Shown here one piece after another: positions 32,518 to 41,262 of a stretch of DNA of 64,000 nt. Position numbers and translations under genes: made by a program. How positions within the stretch are numbered: position 1 is the first letter of the stretch; every line of letters begins with the position of its first letter. Origin of the DNA: Thalassarchaeum sp002495735 (GTDB taxonomy: Archaea; Thermoplasmatota; Poseidoniia; Poseidoniales; Thalassarchaeaceae); contig CALDRG010000022.1 of NCBI GenBank assembly GCA_937911265.1, positions 1-64,000 on the forward strand. The letters are read 5' to 3'. The notes beneath the pieces are model-generated. The model did not search any database and was not told the origin of the DNA. It worked only from the letters and a program-made list of their open reading frames with translations.

Positions 32518-32790
32518 CTACCCCATCAACGAATCCACAATCTCGCAATATCTCTCCATAGCAGCCGCTTCACTGGTGCCGATGGTGGCCTTCCAGGCCT
32601 TGTGTTTCGCACGATCCCTCAGACCCCCACGGGGCTTGCCCTCGCAATCTCCTTCCGTAGCCTGCTTGTATAACGCGTACATCTCGAGGAGTTTCTCGTT
32701 CGATGGTTTTGTAGGGAGACCCCAAGCCTTCTTTGAGGAGCGTTCAAAGCGCATCTTCAGGCTCCGTCCGGCTTTTCCCTCAGACATCAA
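32518..32790 (-). CDS. Acyl-CoA-binding protein (ACBP)
   Basis: A 90-residue four-helix ACBP, which holds long-chain acyl-CoA esters in the cytosol. The signature MYALYKQATEGD and the AKHKAWKATIGTSEAAAMERY segment align without gaps to eukaryotic ACBP. The residues that contact CoA and acyl chain are all kept: Y38, K42, K62 and Y81, matching Y28, K32, K54 and Y73 of the animal protein. ACBP is mainly eukaryotic, patchy in bacteria and unusual in archaea. Its start overlaps the acyl-CoA dehydrogenase stop by 4 nt, so it is translationally coupled to beta-oxidation. The start may be codon 1 or 2 (MM). Confidence 0.93.
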   Translation of the reverse strand: MMSEGKAGRSLKMRFERSSKKAWGLPTKPSNEKLLEMYALYKQATEGDCEGKPRGGLRDRAKHKAWKATIGTSEAAAMERYCEIVDSLMG

Positions 32791-34592
32791 AACATCTCCG
32801 CGGGGTAATCCATCAGAGTCTTCGGTCCTGATTGGATCTTAGCAGCCAGACTGACTGTCTCAGGATATATTCGCTTGAAGAAGAAGCGTGCGCTAGCCAA
32901 CTTAGCGTCGTAGAACGGTTCACCCTGCCTCTCTAGGCACACCTTCGCCATCTTGGCCCACATATACCCAAGGAGTACGTTTCCGAAATAGCGACAATAG
33001 TCGGTCGCACCGGCCGCGAGGAAGTGCGGATTGGCCATCCCTTCGGCAATCATCAGGAGGGTGATTTGCTGTAGACCCCTGACACCTTGATGGAGGGGTT
33101 TGTTGAACTCGCCCATCTCAGGAATGTCGCGATTCTTCTCAATGAACTCGGTGAGTGGCCACATCAGATAACGGAGATTCTTGCCCATGTTCTGGGTGAT
33201 TTTGCGCCCAGCTAGGTCTAGGGCTTGGATTCCGTTGGTCCCCTCCCAAATCTTTGATATTCTGACATCGCGATAGAATTGCTCGACTCCGAACTCACTG
33301 CAGTAGCCAGCCCCACCCATGACCTGCATGCAGGTGGAACAGGTCTCACAACCAAGATCGGTGAAGTGGGCTTTGATGATAGGGGTGAACAGTGCCACCA
33401 GTGCCTCGGCAGGCTCAGCCACCTCCGGATCGACACTGTCCATCTGATCGATTAGAATACCAGTCCAGACTGCGAGGGCGCGACAACCCTCGTTGTTGAC
33501 CTTGGCCTCGAGGAGCATGCGACGAACGTCGGGATGGACTAGGATGTTGTCAGCAGGTTCGTTTGGGTCGCGGATGCCCTTCAGATCTCGCCCTTGGCGA
33601 CGATCTCGTGACCAGGCGAGGGCGTTTTGGTAGGCAATCTCGCCGAGGCCCAATCCCATCAGTCCTGTAGCTAAGCGTTCGCGATTCATCATTTGGAACA
33701 TCAACGGCATACCGCCGTGTAGCGGACCAACCAACCAACCAACACTATCGTCGAAATTCATCACACAGGTTGGAGATGCGTGCAGCCCCATCTTCTCCTC
33801 ACTGCCCGAGCAGGTCACCCCGTTGTGTTCAGGGACTAGGTCGTGGGATACCCCTTCAACTCCACCAGACTCCCACTCTGCTGGTAGGTATTTGGGGACT
33901 ATAAAGAGAGAAATGCCTCTGGTGCCCTCCGGAGCCCCAGGAGTCTTGGCGAGAACCAGATGGACGATATTGTCAGTCATGTCATGCTCTCCATAGGTGA
34001 TGAAAATCTTAGTGCCGGATATCCGATAGGTGCCATCGTCCTCTGGTTCTGCCCTAGTCGTGATGATGCCGAGGTCAGTACCGGCGTGAGGCTCTGTCAG
34101 GCACATCGTGCCAGCCCACTCTCCTGAAGCGAGGCTCGGGGCGAAGTAGTCGACGAGATCTTGTCTCCCATTGGACGTGAGAACCTCGTAGACACCTATC
34201 GAAAGTGCTGGGAGAACGCTGAGAGCCATGCAGGCAGAAGTACCGAATTCAGCCCAAGTGACCGAGGAGAAGAAGGTGGGTGTACCCATGCCTCCATGCT
34301 CGGGCTTGCAGGCGGTTGCGAGCCACCCCTCATCGATACCTTTGCGGTAGGCATCCTTGAATTCTTGCGGCATCAAGATATTTCCGTTCTCGAACTTCAG
34401 ACCCTCCTTGTCACCCAGCTCGTTAATCGGTAGCCAGACCTCCTTAGCATGCATCCCCCATCCTTCTGTAAGCATGGCTAGATAGTCAGCGTCGAAGTCC
34501 TCGAACCCCAGTCCTTCTATCGATTCGATTGCATTGAATACCTCGTTGAATAGGAAGTCGTATTCTCTGATAGGTGGCTCCCACACTGTCAT
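32787..34592 (-). CDS. Acyl-CoA dehydrogenase, long (about 600-residue) FadE/DmdC-like type
   Basis: An FAD enzyme that makes trans-2-enoyl-CoA. Motifs include CKPEHGGMGTPTFF, MCLTEPHAGTDLGII (FAD/substrate loop), GTKIFITYGEHDM, and FYRDVRISKIWEGTNGIQ at the C-terminal FAD site. At 601 residues it belongs to the long subgroup with an extra N-terminal helix region and a C-terminal helical extension, which also contains methylmercaptopropionyl-CoA dehydrogenase (DmdC). Straight fatty acyl-CoA is the likelier substrate given the operon, but the DMSP-derived one cannot be excluded. It is preceded by the hydroxyacyl-CoA dehydrogenase/hydratase gene (9 bp) and overlaps the ACBP gene by 4 nt. Electron-transfer flavoprotein genes are not in the window. 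Confidence 0.92.
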   Translation of the reverse strand: MTVWEPPIREYDFLFNEVFNAIESIEGLGFEDFDADYLAMLTEGWGMHAKEVWLPINELGDKEGLKFENGNILMPQEFKDAYRKGIDEGWLATACKPEHGGMGTPTFFSSVTWAEFGTSACMALSVLPALSIGVYEVLTSNGRQDLVDYFAPSLASGEWAGTMCLTEPHAGTDLGIITTRAEPEDDGTYRISGTKIFITYGEHDMTDNIVHLVLAKTPGAPEGTRGISLFIVPKYLPAEWESGGVEGVSHDLVPEHNGVTCSGSEEKMGLHASPTCVMNFDDSVGWLVGPLHGGMPLMFQMMNRERLATGLMGLGLGEIAYQNALAWSRDRRQGRDLKGIRDPNEPADNILVHPDVRRMLLEAKVNNEGCRALAVWTGILIDQMDSVDPEVAEPAEALVALFTPIIKAHFTDLGCETCSTCMQVMGGAGYCSEFGVEQFYRDVRISKIWEGTNGIQALDLAGRKITQNMGKNLRYLMWPLTEFIEKNRDIPEMGEFNKPLHQGVRGLQQITLLMIAEGMANPHFLAAGATDYCRYFGNVLLGYMWAKMAKVCLERQGEPFYDAKLASARFFFKRIYPETVSLAAKIQSGPKTLMDYPAEMF

Positions 34593-34601
34593 TCTCTCAC
34601 C

Positions 34602-36947
34602 TCAGTTCCTCAACGGCTTGCCGGTCTCCAGCATGTGCTCCATCCTCGCCAGAGAGTCCTCATGGCGTCCTAGTCTGGCTATTACTTCCCTCTCCATGGC
34701 GAGGATGTCATCCTCTTCCGTGGTTTCAGTCATGTCGGTATCCCCTCCAGTCAGAATCCAAGCCAGCTCGTTGGTCACCACAACATCGTGAGGTGTGGCC
34801 TGACCAGATAGCGCGAGGTCCTTGACTGCCAGTTCAAGCGCTGTCTTGCCAGTTGGACCGGGGAGGTTGTATGTGTGCGGCTCGGGGGGCTCGTAGCCCT
34901 CGGACAATTCAAGCGCGCGAATCTTGGCGTCCGCGAGCAAGCGGTCGCGATTCATCGTAATGCAGTCATTGGGTCCGATGAATCCCATCGAACGCGCCTG
35001 CTCGGCTGACTTCGCTACCTGGGCTGTCCCGATGTATTCGAAGGCCTTCATGACGGCTCCCATCGGACCCTCAGAGACCAATCCGAAGTCGCGCAGGCGG
35101 GCCATCAGTTCCTTGCAGCCACCCCAAGCGGGGATGATTCCCACTCCGACCTCCACAAGTCCGATGTATGACTCGGCGTGAGCTTGGATGGCATCGCAGT
35201 GCATCAACACCTCGGCACCACCTCCCAAGCACATCCCAGTCGAAGCGGCAACTACGGGCACCTCGCAGTACTTCAGCGCCTGATATGTATCCTGACCAGC
35301 GGCGATGAAGTCCTCGACGTCCTTCCAAGCCGCTAGATTAACCGCGAAGAGGACCAGTCCCAGATTCGCTCCAGCGCAGAAGTTGGCGGCGTCATTGCCA
35401 ATCACGATGCCCTTCCAACCCTCTGACTCGGCAATGTCGACCGCGTTGACCAGCATCTCGATGTTCATTGGGTCCATTGCGTTCATCTTCGAGTGGTACT
35501 CAACTAGCAGTATCTTGTTCCCCATGTCCCAGATGCTTGCCGAACCATTGCGCTTGAGCGGTTTGCCCCGACGCTTGAGGTCGGTAACCGTAAGGGTCGA
35601 TTCGGGGCGGTCGACAACGACCATGGAGCCATCGGGAGTGAGTCTCTGAATCTCACCGTCCTCGATTGAGTAGAATCCTCCATTGTCGGCGGCGGTCCTG
35701 AGGAAGTCAGGCACACTGCGCCCACTCTCCTCAAGTCGCTCAACCATGCTGGCGGAGCCTATCGAATCTATCATCTCGAACGGTCCTGATTTCCAATTGA
35801 ACCCTGCCTTCATGGCAGTGTCTATCGAATAGATATCATCTGTCACATCGGGTACGAGATGCGCTGCGTAAGACAGTGTGTCAAGCAGGATGTCCGAGAC
35901 GAAGGCAGCGCCCTCGTCAGGGTAGTCAATCAAAGGTCCAAGACCCTGTTTGCCCATCCTGGCCGAGGAAAAAGCTGCCTTTCGATTTGCAGGGGCATAT
36001 TCGCCTGTAGTCAAATTTCTGGCCTCTTTGACGCGCTTGCCATCCTCTTTATTGAGGCGATAGAAACCTCCCTTGCCCTTACGGCCAGTGTACCCATCAG
36101 CAATCATTGCCTGAATGATATCCTCGCCAGTACCTACAATGTCGTGGAACGGATCATCATCAGGTAGGTGAGAGATTAGGCTCTCAATCACGTGCACGCT
36201 CAGATCTATGCCGACCAGATCCATCAGTCCGAACACCGCTGTCTTGGGTATTCCGATTGGTCGGCCCAGCATCGCGTCTGCCTGCTCGACCGTGAATCCA
36301 TGGTCGATTGTCGCTTTGAATGCCCTCTGGATAAAATACACACCGAGTCTGTTACCAACGAATCCAGGGGTATCGTTGCACATTATCACCCGCTTTCCTA
36401 AACGCTCGTCGGCAAAAGAGCAGAGCCTGTCCGTCACTGAGTCGTCAACCTCGGAGGAGGTAACTACCTCGAGGAGAGGAAGGTATCTCGGCGGATTGAA
36501 GAAGTGGGTAATCAGGAAGCGAGAAGCCATCTCAGAAGACATGCCCTCGACGAGCTCGGATAGGGGAAGCGTGGAGGTGTTTGAGGAGACAATGGTTCTA
36601 GGACCAAGGTGCTCGGACATACTAGCGTAGAGTTTTCGTTTAATGTCGAGGTTCTCAATGATGACCTCAATTACCCAGTCGACCTCAGAGAGTTTGTCCA
36701 AATCGTCCTCGATATTACCCGAGCTGATGAGTTTTGCATTGCGCTTGTGCATCAGCATCTCGGGATTTGCCTTCGCCATCTGCTTGACCGCTGTTTTGGC
36801 GATGGCACTGCGGTCGTCACCCTCCTTAGCGATGTCCAGCAGAAGGACCTTGCAACCGGCGTTGGCGCAGTGGGCAGCAATTCCGGCCCCCATCACACCG
36901 CTGCCTATGACGGCGACACTCTGTATAGAACCAGACAAGAATACCAC
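34602..36947 (-). CDS. Fused 3-hydroxyacyl-CoA dehydrogenase / enoyl-CoA hydratase
   Basis: A bifunctional beta-oxidation enzyme of 781 residues. Residues about 8-190 are the NAD-binding domain (VAVIGSGVMGAGIAAHCANAG), with VSSNTSTLPLSELVEGM, FLITHFFNPPRYLPLLEVV and FVGNRLGVYF typical of 3HCDH. The C-terminal 3HCDH domains follow to about 430. Residues about 490-700 are a crotonase domain (FCAGANLGLV; STGMCLGGGAEVLMHCD). The order (dehydrogenase first) is the archaeal arrangement, the reverse of FadB. It is adjacent to the thiolase gene with no gap and 9 bp before the acyl-CoA dehydrogenase gene. About 80 residues of helical tail follow the crotonase domain. Confidence 0.94.
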   Translation of the reverse strand: MVFLSGSIQSVAVIGSGVMGAGIAAHCANAGCKVLLLDIAKEGDDRSAIAKTAVKQMAKANPEMLMHKRNAKLISSGNIEDDLDKLSEVDWVIEVIIENLDIKRKLYASMSEHLGPRTIVSSNTSTLPLSELVEGMSSEMASRFLITHFFNPPRYLPLLEVVTSSEVDDSVTDRLCSFADERLGKRVIMCNDTPGFVGNRLGVYFIQRAFKATIDHGFTVEQADAMLGRPIGIPKTAVFGLMDLVGIDLSVHVIESLISHLPDDDPFHDIVGTGEDIIQAMIADGYTGRKGKGGFYRLNKEDGKRVKEARNLTTGEYAPANRKAAFSSARMGKQGLGPLIDYPDEGAAFVSDILLDTLSYAAHLVPDVTDDIYSIDTAMKAGFNWKSGPFEMIDSIGSASMVERLEESGRSVPDFLRTAADNGGFYSIEDGEIQRLTPDGSMVVVDRPESTLTVTDLKRRGKPLKRNGSASIWDMGNKILLVEYHSKMNAMDPMNIEMLVNAVDIAESEGWKGIVIGNDAANFCAGANLGLVLFAVNLAAWKDVEDFIAAGQDTYQALKYCEVPVVAASTGMCLGGGAEVLMHCDAIQAHAESYIGLVEVGVGIIPAWGGCKELMARLRDFGLVSEGPMGAVMKAFEYIGTAQVAKSAEQARSMGFIGPNDCITMNRDRLLADAKIRALELSEGYEPPEPHTYNLPGPTGKTALELAVKDLALSGQATPHDVVVTNELAWILTGGDTDMTETTEEDDILAMEREVIARLGRHEDSLARMEHMLETGKPLRN

Positions 36948-38072
36948 CTAGACCCTCTCGAGCACAGTGGCCATGCCCATTCCGCCTCCAACACATAGGG
37001 TGGCTAGTGCGTGTTCAGCGCCGTTCTTCTGCATCAATTGAGCGGCTTTGCCGGTGATTCTAGCACCACTGGCGCCAAGGGGATGTCCTAGAGCGATGGC
37101 TCCGCCCTCGATGTTGACCTTGTCTGTATCCAGTCCAAGTTCTCCTATCACCGCTAGGGATTGTGCGGCGAAGGCCTCGTTGAGCTCAATCAGGTCGATG
37201 TCATCAAGAGAAAGTCCGGCCCGCTCCAGTGCCTTACGAGAGGCGGCAACGGGGCCGATGCCCATGATCTCAGGGGCGCATCCGGAGACGGCGATGCTCT
37301 TGATGCGAGCCATCGGCACGAGGCCGTGCTCTGCTGCGAACTCCTCCGAGCAGACGAACACGAAGGCTGCGCCATCGGTGAGAGGAGAGGCGGTGCCTGC
37401 GGTGACTGTGCCGTTGGCATCGAACGCTGGACGCAGCTTTCTGAGTCCCTCGGCGTTGGTTCCAGACCTTATGCAACCATCCTCGTGCACCGTACCATCT
37501 GTGGTCTCAATGGGTACTATCTCGTCGACGAACGAACCCGACTCGCGTGCATTGTTGGCCCTTGCTTGACTCTCGATGGCAAATGCCTCTTGAGCGTCAC
37601 GGTCAATTCCATGAATCTTGGATAGGTTCTCGGCAGTAATTCCCATCGAAGTCAACACCTCCTCGGCGAGCACGGGGTTCGGCATCGGGTTGAATCCAGT
37701 CATGGGGATACGCGACATGCTCTCTACGCCACCAGCGATGAAAGCGCACCCCTGTCCTGAGTTGATGCGCGCTGCTGCATCATGGATGGACTGCATAGAA
37801 GATCCGCAGAAGCGGTTGACGGTGACTCCAGGGACAGTCTCTGGCAAATCAGTGAGGAATGTGATGATTCGAGCTAGGTTGTAGCCCTGCTCGGCCTCGG
37901 GAAAGGCACAACCCACGATTAGATCCTCAACTAGGGATGGGTCGATTCCGATATCCGATATCAGTCGGTTAACTACCGCTGCAGCGATGTCGTCAGGTCT
38001 CGTCCTTGCCAGCGCCCCCTTCTTTGCTGGAGTGAAGGGTGAGCGAGCATAACCAACGATAACGGCAGGCAT
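36948..38072 (-). CDS. fadA: Thiolase (acetyl-CoA C-acyltransferase)
   Basis: A thiolase cleaving 3-ketoacyl-CoA with CoA to release acetyl-CoA. The nucleophile is C89 (NRFCGSSMQS). The other catalytic residues are H330 (GHPLGASGAR) and C360 (TLCVGGGMG), as in the degradative class with a full Cys-His-Cys set. At 374 residues it is close to the usual 390. It is the first gene of an operon that runs to about 30995. A TATA-like box centred 25 bp upstream implies a leaderless mRNA, and three half-sites lie just behind that box. It could also work in the synthetic direction (acetoacetyl-CoA), but the neighbours favour degradation. Confidence 0.94.
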   Translation of the reverse strand: MPAVIVGYARSPFTPAKKGALARTRPDDIAAAVVNRLISDIGIDPSLVEDLIVGCAFPEAEQGYNLARIITFLTDLPETVPGVTVNRFCGSSMQSIHDAAARINSGQGCAFIAGGVESMSRIPMTGFNPMPNPVLAEEVLTSMGITAENLSKIHGIDRDAQEAFAIESQARANNARESGSFVDEIVPIETTDGTVHEDGCIRSGTNAEGLRKLRPAFDANGTVTAGTASPLTDGAAFVFVCSEEFAAEHGLVPMARIKSIAVSGCAPEIMGIGPVAASRKALERAGLSLDDIDLIELNEAFAAQSLAVIGELGLDTDKVNIEGGAIALGHPLGASGARITGKAAQLMQKNGAEHALATLCVGGGMGMATVLERV

Positions 38073-38091
38073 AAGCCTGCTTTACCGCTGC

Positions 38092-38101
38092 TATAATTAA
38101 A
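38092..38101 (-). promoter_or_regulatory. TATA-like box of the beta-oxidation operon
   Basis: On the minus strand TTTAATTATA is centred about 25 nt before the thiolase ATG (38072), in a 178-bp AT-rich intergenic region, giving a predicted leaderless transcript. Confidence 0.6.
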
Positions 38102-38118
38102 CTTCAAGTATCAAAAAT

Positions 38119-38142
38119 TACACCTACGGTGTAGTTTTACAC
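38119..38142. promoter_or_regulatory. Candidate operator: three TACAC/GTGTA half-sites
   Basis: TACAC (38119-38123), GTGTA (38129-38133) and TACAC (38138-38142) give two overlapping inverted repeats (spacers 5 and 4 nt) immediately upstream of the TATA-like box of the lipid operon. This arrangement suits a dimeric regulator controlling the operon. No regulator gene is adjacent, and the match is by eye only. Confidence 0.45.
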
Positions 38143-38249
38143 TTGGGTTTGAATTAATTCAGTAGCGTGCTAAATTGCGAAAACAAGGGAAAAATATCGA
38201 ATCCGTAAGTTGATGGCCTCAAGCCCTGCTCGACCGACGAGGTGAAAAT

Positions 38250-38588
38250 GTGTCAGACGAAGAAGTAGGCCGGGTCGACCGGTATTTTCGGAAGGTCGGC
38301 GTAGCGGCTCTTGAACTCACGGGAGATCTCTCTATCGGCGACAGAATTCGATTCTCGGGTGCAACAACAGACTTCGAGATGGATGTTGAATCCATGCAGA
38401 TTGACCTGAATCCGGTTGAGAGTGCTGGAGCAGGTGACGATGTCGGAATCAAGGTCCCCGAGAGGGTGCGACCAAGCGACAGCGTGACCCGATTAGATTC
38501 AGGAGCGGCGGGAGTCAGCCCGGAGATGATTAGGAATGTCGTAATTGTTGGTGCCGCGATAACCGCTGCGTACTTGTTATTTGGCTAA
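38250..38588 (+). CDS. Small EF-Tu domain 2-like beta-barrel protein with C-terminal membrane helix
   Basis: The 112-residue product starts at GTG 38250, preceded by GAGGTG. Residues about 5-65 resemble domain 2 of translation GTPases (GRVDRYFRKVGVAALELTG; LSIGDRIRFSGATTDFEMDV), a fold also found as a stand-alone family in archaea. There is no GTPase domain. An unstructured linker leads to one hydrophobic helix (VVIVGAAITAAYLLFG) at the extreme C-terminus, suggesting tail anchoring to the membrane. Function is unknown. The gene is divergent from the lipid operon and shares its promoter region. Confidence 0.75.
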   Translation: MSDEEVGRVDRYFRKVGVAALELTGDLSIGDRIRFSGATTDFEMDVESMQIDLNPVESAGAGDDVGIKVPERVRPSDSVTRLDSGAAGVSPEMIRNVVIVGAAITAAYLLFG

Positions 38589-38640
38589 GTTGAGGGAGAT
38601 TACGCCTTCACCGAACTCGGTAACGGGTCTGGTGCTTGCG

Positions 38641-39948
38641 TTATTTACGGCTTCGGCCGCGACCTGAACGCCGGCCATTGCGTCCACCATTGGATTGGTG
38701 ATTTGATTTTCCCTTAGAGTGGTTACTGTTAGATTTGTTATTGCGCGGATGGCGCCGGCCGCGGCCCCGATTTTGCTGCTTCTTGGGCGCCTTATTCCCC
38801 TTGCGTGACCGGGCATTCTCAGAGTGGAAAGGTTGGTCCTCATCAACAGGGATGTCCTGACGAATAGTCTTCTCAATACCACGCAGATACTCGCCTTCGT
38901 TCTCATCGCAGAAAGCAATGGCGATGCCCCCCTGGCCTGCACGTCCCGTGCGACCAATGCGGTGCACATAGACGTCAGGCTCATTGGGTAGATCCAGATT
39001 GATGACGTGGCTGATGTCGGAGACATCGATGCCACGGCTCGCCACGTCAGTGGCGACTAGTACCTGGAGGGCGCCATTGCGGAATCGACGGAGGGCCTTC
39101 TCACGCGCGCCCTGACTCTTGTTGCCATGAATTGCGAGTGCTTCGATACCGTCTTGTCCGAGCTGCTTGACGATGCGATTGCAACCATGCTTGGTGCGAC
39201 TGAACACGAGTACCTTCTCGGGTCGCTCCTCCTCAATAATGTAAGTCAAGAGGCCACGCTTATCACTCCTCATGACAAACATCAGGGATTGTTCAATGGC
39301 CTCGACGGTGGTCGATTCAGGTGTGATGGAGACGCTTATCGGGTTGTAGAGCATACCACGGGACAATTCGACAATCGAGTGCGGCATGGTGGCACTGAAC
39401 AGCAGACTCTGGCGTTTCTTTGGAATTTGTGCGAGAATTTTGCGGATGTCTCGGATGAAACCCATGTCGAGCATTCGATCCGCCTCATCGAGAACGAGGA
39501 ATTGCACGTGGGACAAGTCAACGTATCCCTGAGAGATGAGGTCAAGCAAGCGACCGGGAGTGGCGACCAGGATGTCAACGCCGCGGCGTAATTTGTTCAC
39601 CTGTGGACGCTGCGATACTCCTCCAAACATGACCATCGAACGGATGTCGAGGTGTCGTGCGTATTGCTCGATATTGTCGTGAATCTGGGATGCGAGCTCG
39701 CGCGTCGGACATAGTATCAAAGCGTGGATGTGGCGTAAGCCCGCCTGCGGATCTTCGGCCATCGCATCGAGGATTGGTAAGGCGAAAGCGGCGGTCTTTC
39801 CCGTGCCCGTTTGGGCACAACCAAGCATGTCCCGGCCTTCAATGAGGTCGGGGATGGTTTTGGCTTGAATCGGTGTTGGCGTGACGTAACCAATCTCGTC
39901 GAGGGCATCCAGCAAAGGCTGACAGAGCTTGAGAGAAGTGAAATCCAT
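38641..39948 (-). CDS. DEAD-box RNA helicase (RhlE/DeaD-like)
   Basis: An ATP-dependent RNA helicase of 435 residues. All motifs are present: Q motif region (YVTPTPIQAKTIP), motif I AQTGTGKTAAF, PTRELA, ATPGRLLD, motif II VLDEADRML, motif III FSATMP, TDVASRGIDV and HRIGRTGRAGQGG. A basic, Arg/Gly/Asn-rich tail of about 70 residues follows, typical of RhlE-like proteins and likely to bind RNA. The frame continues upstream to 39993, but ATG 39948 aligns with the family N-terminus (MDFTSLKL). It lies 10 bp after icd on the same strand, so the two are probably co-transcribed. Confidence 0.94.
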   Translation of the reverse strand: MDFTSLKLCQPLLDALDEIGYVTPTPIQAKTIPDLIEGRDMLGCAQTGTGKTAAFALPILDAMAEDPQAGLRHIHALILCPTRELASQIHDNIEQYARHLDIRSMVMFGGVSQRPQVNKLRRGVDILVATPGRLLDLISQGYVDLSHVQFLVLDEADRMLDMGFIRDIRKILAQIPKKRQSLLFSATMPHSIVELSRGMLYNPISVSITPESTTVEAIEQSLMFVMRSDKRGLLTYIIEEERPEKVLVFSRTKHGCNRIVKQLGQDGIEALAIHGNKSQGAREKALRRFRNGALQVLVATDVASRGIDVSDISHVINLDLPNEPDVYVHRIGRTGRAGQGGIAIAFCDENEGEYLRGIEKTIRQDIPVDEDQPFHSENARSRKGNKAPKKQQNRGRGRRHPRNNKSNSNHSKGKSNHQSNGGRNGRRSGRGRSRK

Positions 39949-39958
39949 AATAATCAAC

Positions 39959-41221
39959 TCACATGTGCGCGATGATGGCGGCACCAAACTCACTGCACTT
40001 GAGCAGAGTCGCGTCGTCCATCAGGCGTTCGAAATCGTAGGTCACGGTCTTAGCGCTGATTGCGCCTTCTACACCGTTAACGATGAGGTCGGCAGCCTCT
40101 GTCCAGCCTATGTGGCGCAGCATCATCTCCGCCGACAGAATCAGACTGCCAGGGTTGACCTTGTCTTGCCCGGCATACTTGGGAGCGGTGCCGTGAGTGG
40201 CCTCGAAGATGGCGACCCCTGTGTCGTAATTGATGTTGGCACCGGGAGCAATTCCGATGCCCCCGACTTGAGCTGCAAGCGCGTCCGAGATGTAGTCGCC
40301 GTTGAGGTTCATGGTGGTCAGCACGCTGTACTCGTGAGGTCGAGTGAGAACCTGTTGGAGCATGGCATCCGCAATGACGTCCTTGATAGTGATCTCAGTG
40401 CCTGTTCTCGGGTTGGTCATGGTGCACCAGGGCCCGCCATCGAGTTCAGTGGCTCTGAATTCATCCTTTGCAAGTTGATATCCCCAGTCACGGAAGCCTC
40501 CCTCTGTGAACTTCATGATGTTGCCCTTGTGAACCAGTGTCACACTGTCCTTGTCGTTCTCGATTGCATGATTGATAGCTGCGCGGACGATACGTGCCGT
40601 TCCCTCCTGACTGACTGGCTTGATGCCGATTCCGCTGGTATTGGGGAATCGAATCTTGTCGACGCCCATCTCATTCTGAAGGAAGTTGATTACTTTGTTG
40701 ACTTCATCACTGCCCGCCTCCCACTCTATACCGGCATAGACATCCTCGCTGTTTTCTCGGAAGATAATCATATCCACCGCTCCCGGATCCTTGACTGGGC
40801 TTGGAGATCCTGTGTACCAGCGAACGGGGCGAACGCATGCATAGAGGTCGAGTTGTTGGCGGAGCGCCACGTTGAGACTGCGAATGCCGCCGCCTACTGG
40901 AGTTGTCAATGGTCCCTTAATCGAGACTAGCCCCTCGCGCATTGCTTCCTTGGTGGCCTCGGGTAGCCACTCACCGGTGGCATCGAATGCTTTCTGCCCG
41001 GCCAGTACCTCACTCCAATGAATGCTGCGCTGGCCTCCATAGGCATGCTTGACTGCGGCGTTTACCACAGCCATCATGACCGGTGTGATATCGATTCCTA
41101 TACCATCACCTTCGATGTAGTACACGATGGGGTCATCGGGCACGCTCAGGCGGCCTTCCACCATCGATACTTGGGTACCCTCGACCATGTCTCTCAGCGC
41201 GCCGACCGACCCCCCCTTCAT
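39959..41221 (-). CDS. icd: NADP-dependent isocitrate dehydrogenase
   Basis: Converts isocitrate to 2-oxoglutarate with NADP+ in the TCA cycle. The 420-residue protein follows E. coli Icd almost segment by segment: KGPLTTPVGGGIRSLNVALR (substrate loop with the regulatory Ser), MIIFRENSEDVYAGIEW, DSVTLVHKGNIMKFTEG, MNLNGDYISDALAAQVGGIG, and GTAPKYAGQDKVNPGS, whose Lys-Tyr pair marks NADP use. This closeness suggests bacterial ancestry. Possible starts are ATG 41221, 41188 and 41164; the first two fit the family best. It is upstream of the DEAD-box gene and divergent from the OsmC gene (41 bp). Confidence 0.96.
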   Translation of the reverse strand: MKGGSVGALRDMVEGTQVSMVEGRLSVPDDPIVYYIEGDGIGIDITPVMMAVVNAAVKHAYGGQRSIHWSEVLAGQKAFDATGEWLPEATKEAMREGLVSIKGPLTTPVGGGIRSLNVALRQQLDLYACVRPVRWYTGSPSPVKDPGAVDMIIFRENSEDVYAGIEWEAGSDEVNKVINFLQNEMGVDKIRFPNTSGIGIKPVSQEGTARIVRAAINHAIENDKDSVTLVHKGNIMKFTEGGFRDWGYQLAKDEFRATELDGGPWCTMTNPRTGTEITIKDVIADAMLQQVLTRPHEYSVLTTMNLNGDYISDALAAQVGGIGIAPGANINYDTGVAIFEATHGTAPKYAGQDKVNPGSLILSAEMMLRHIGWTEAADLIVNGVEGAISAKTVTYDFERLMDDATLLKCSEFGAAIIAHM

Positions 41222-41262
41222 GAAGCCAACCCTTCAAGGGCTATGGCGCCGGTGAGTGAGGC

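Noticed and set aside
34924..35181. Plus-strand frames opposite the beta-oxidation operon (for example 34924-35181, 37048-37569 and 37161-37625)
   Set aside because: All lie antisense to conserved catalytic enzymes and encode low-complexity Ser/Pro/Arg-rich products.
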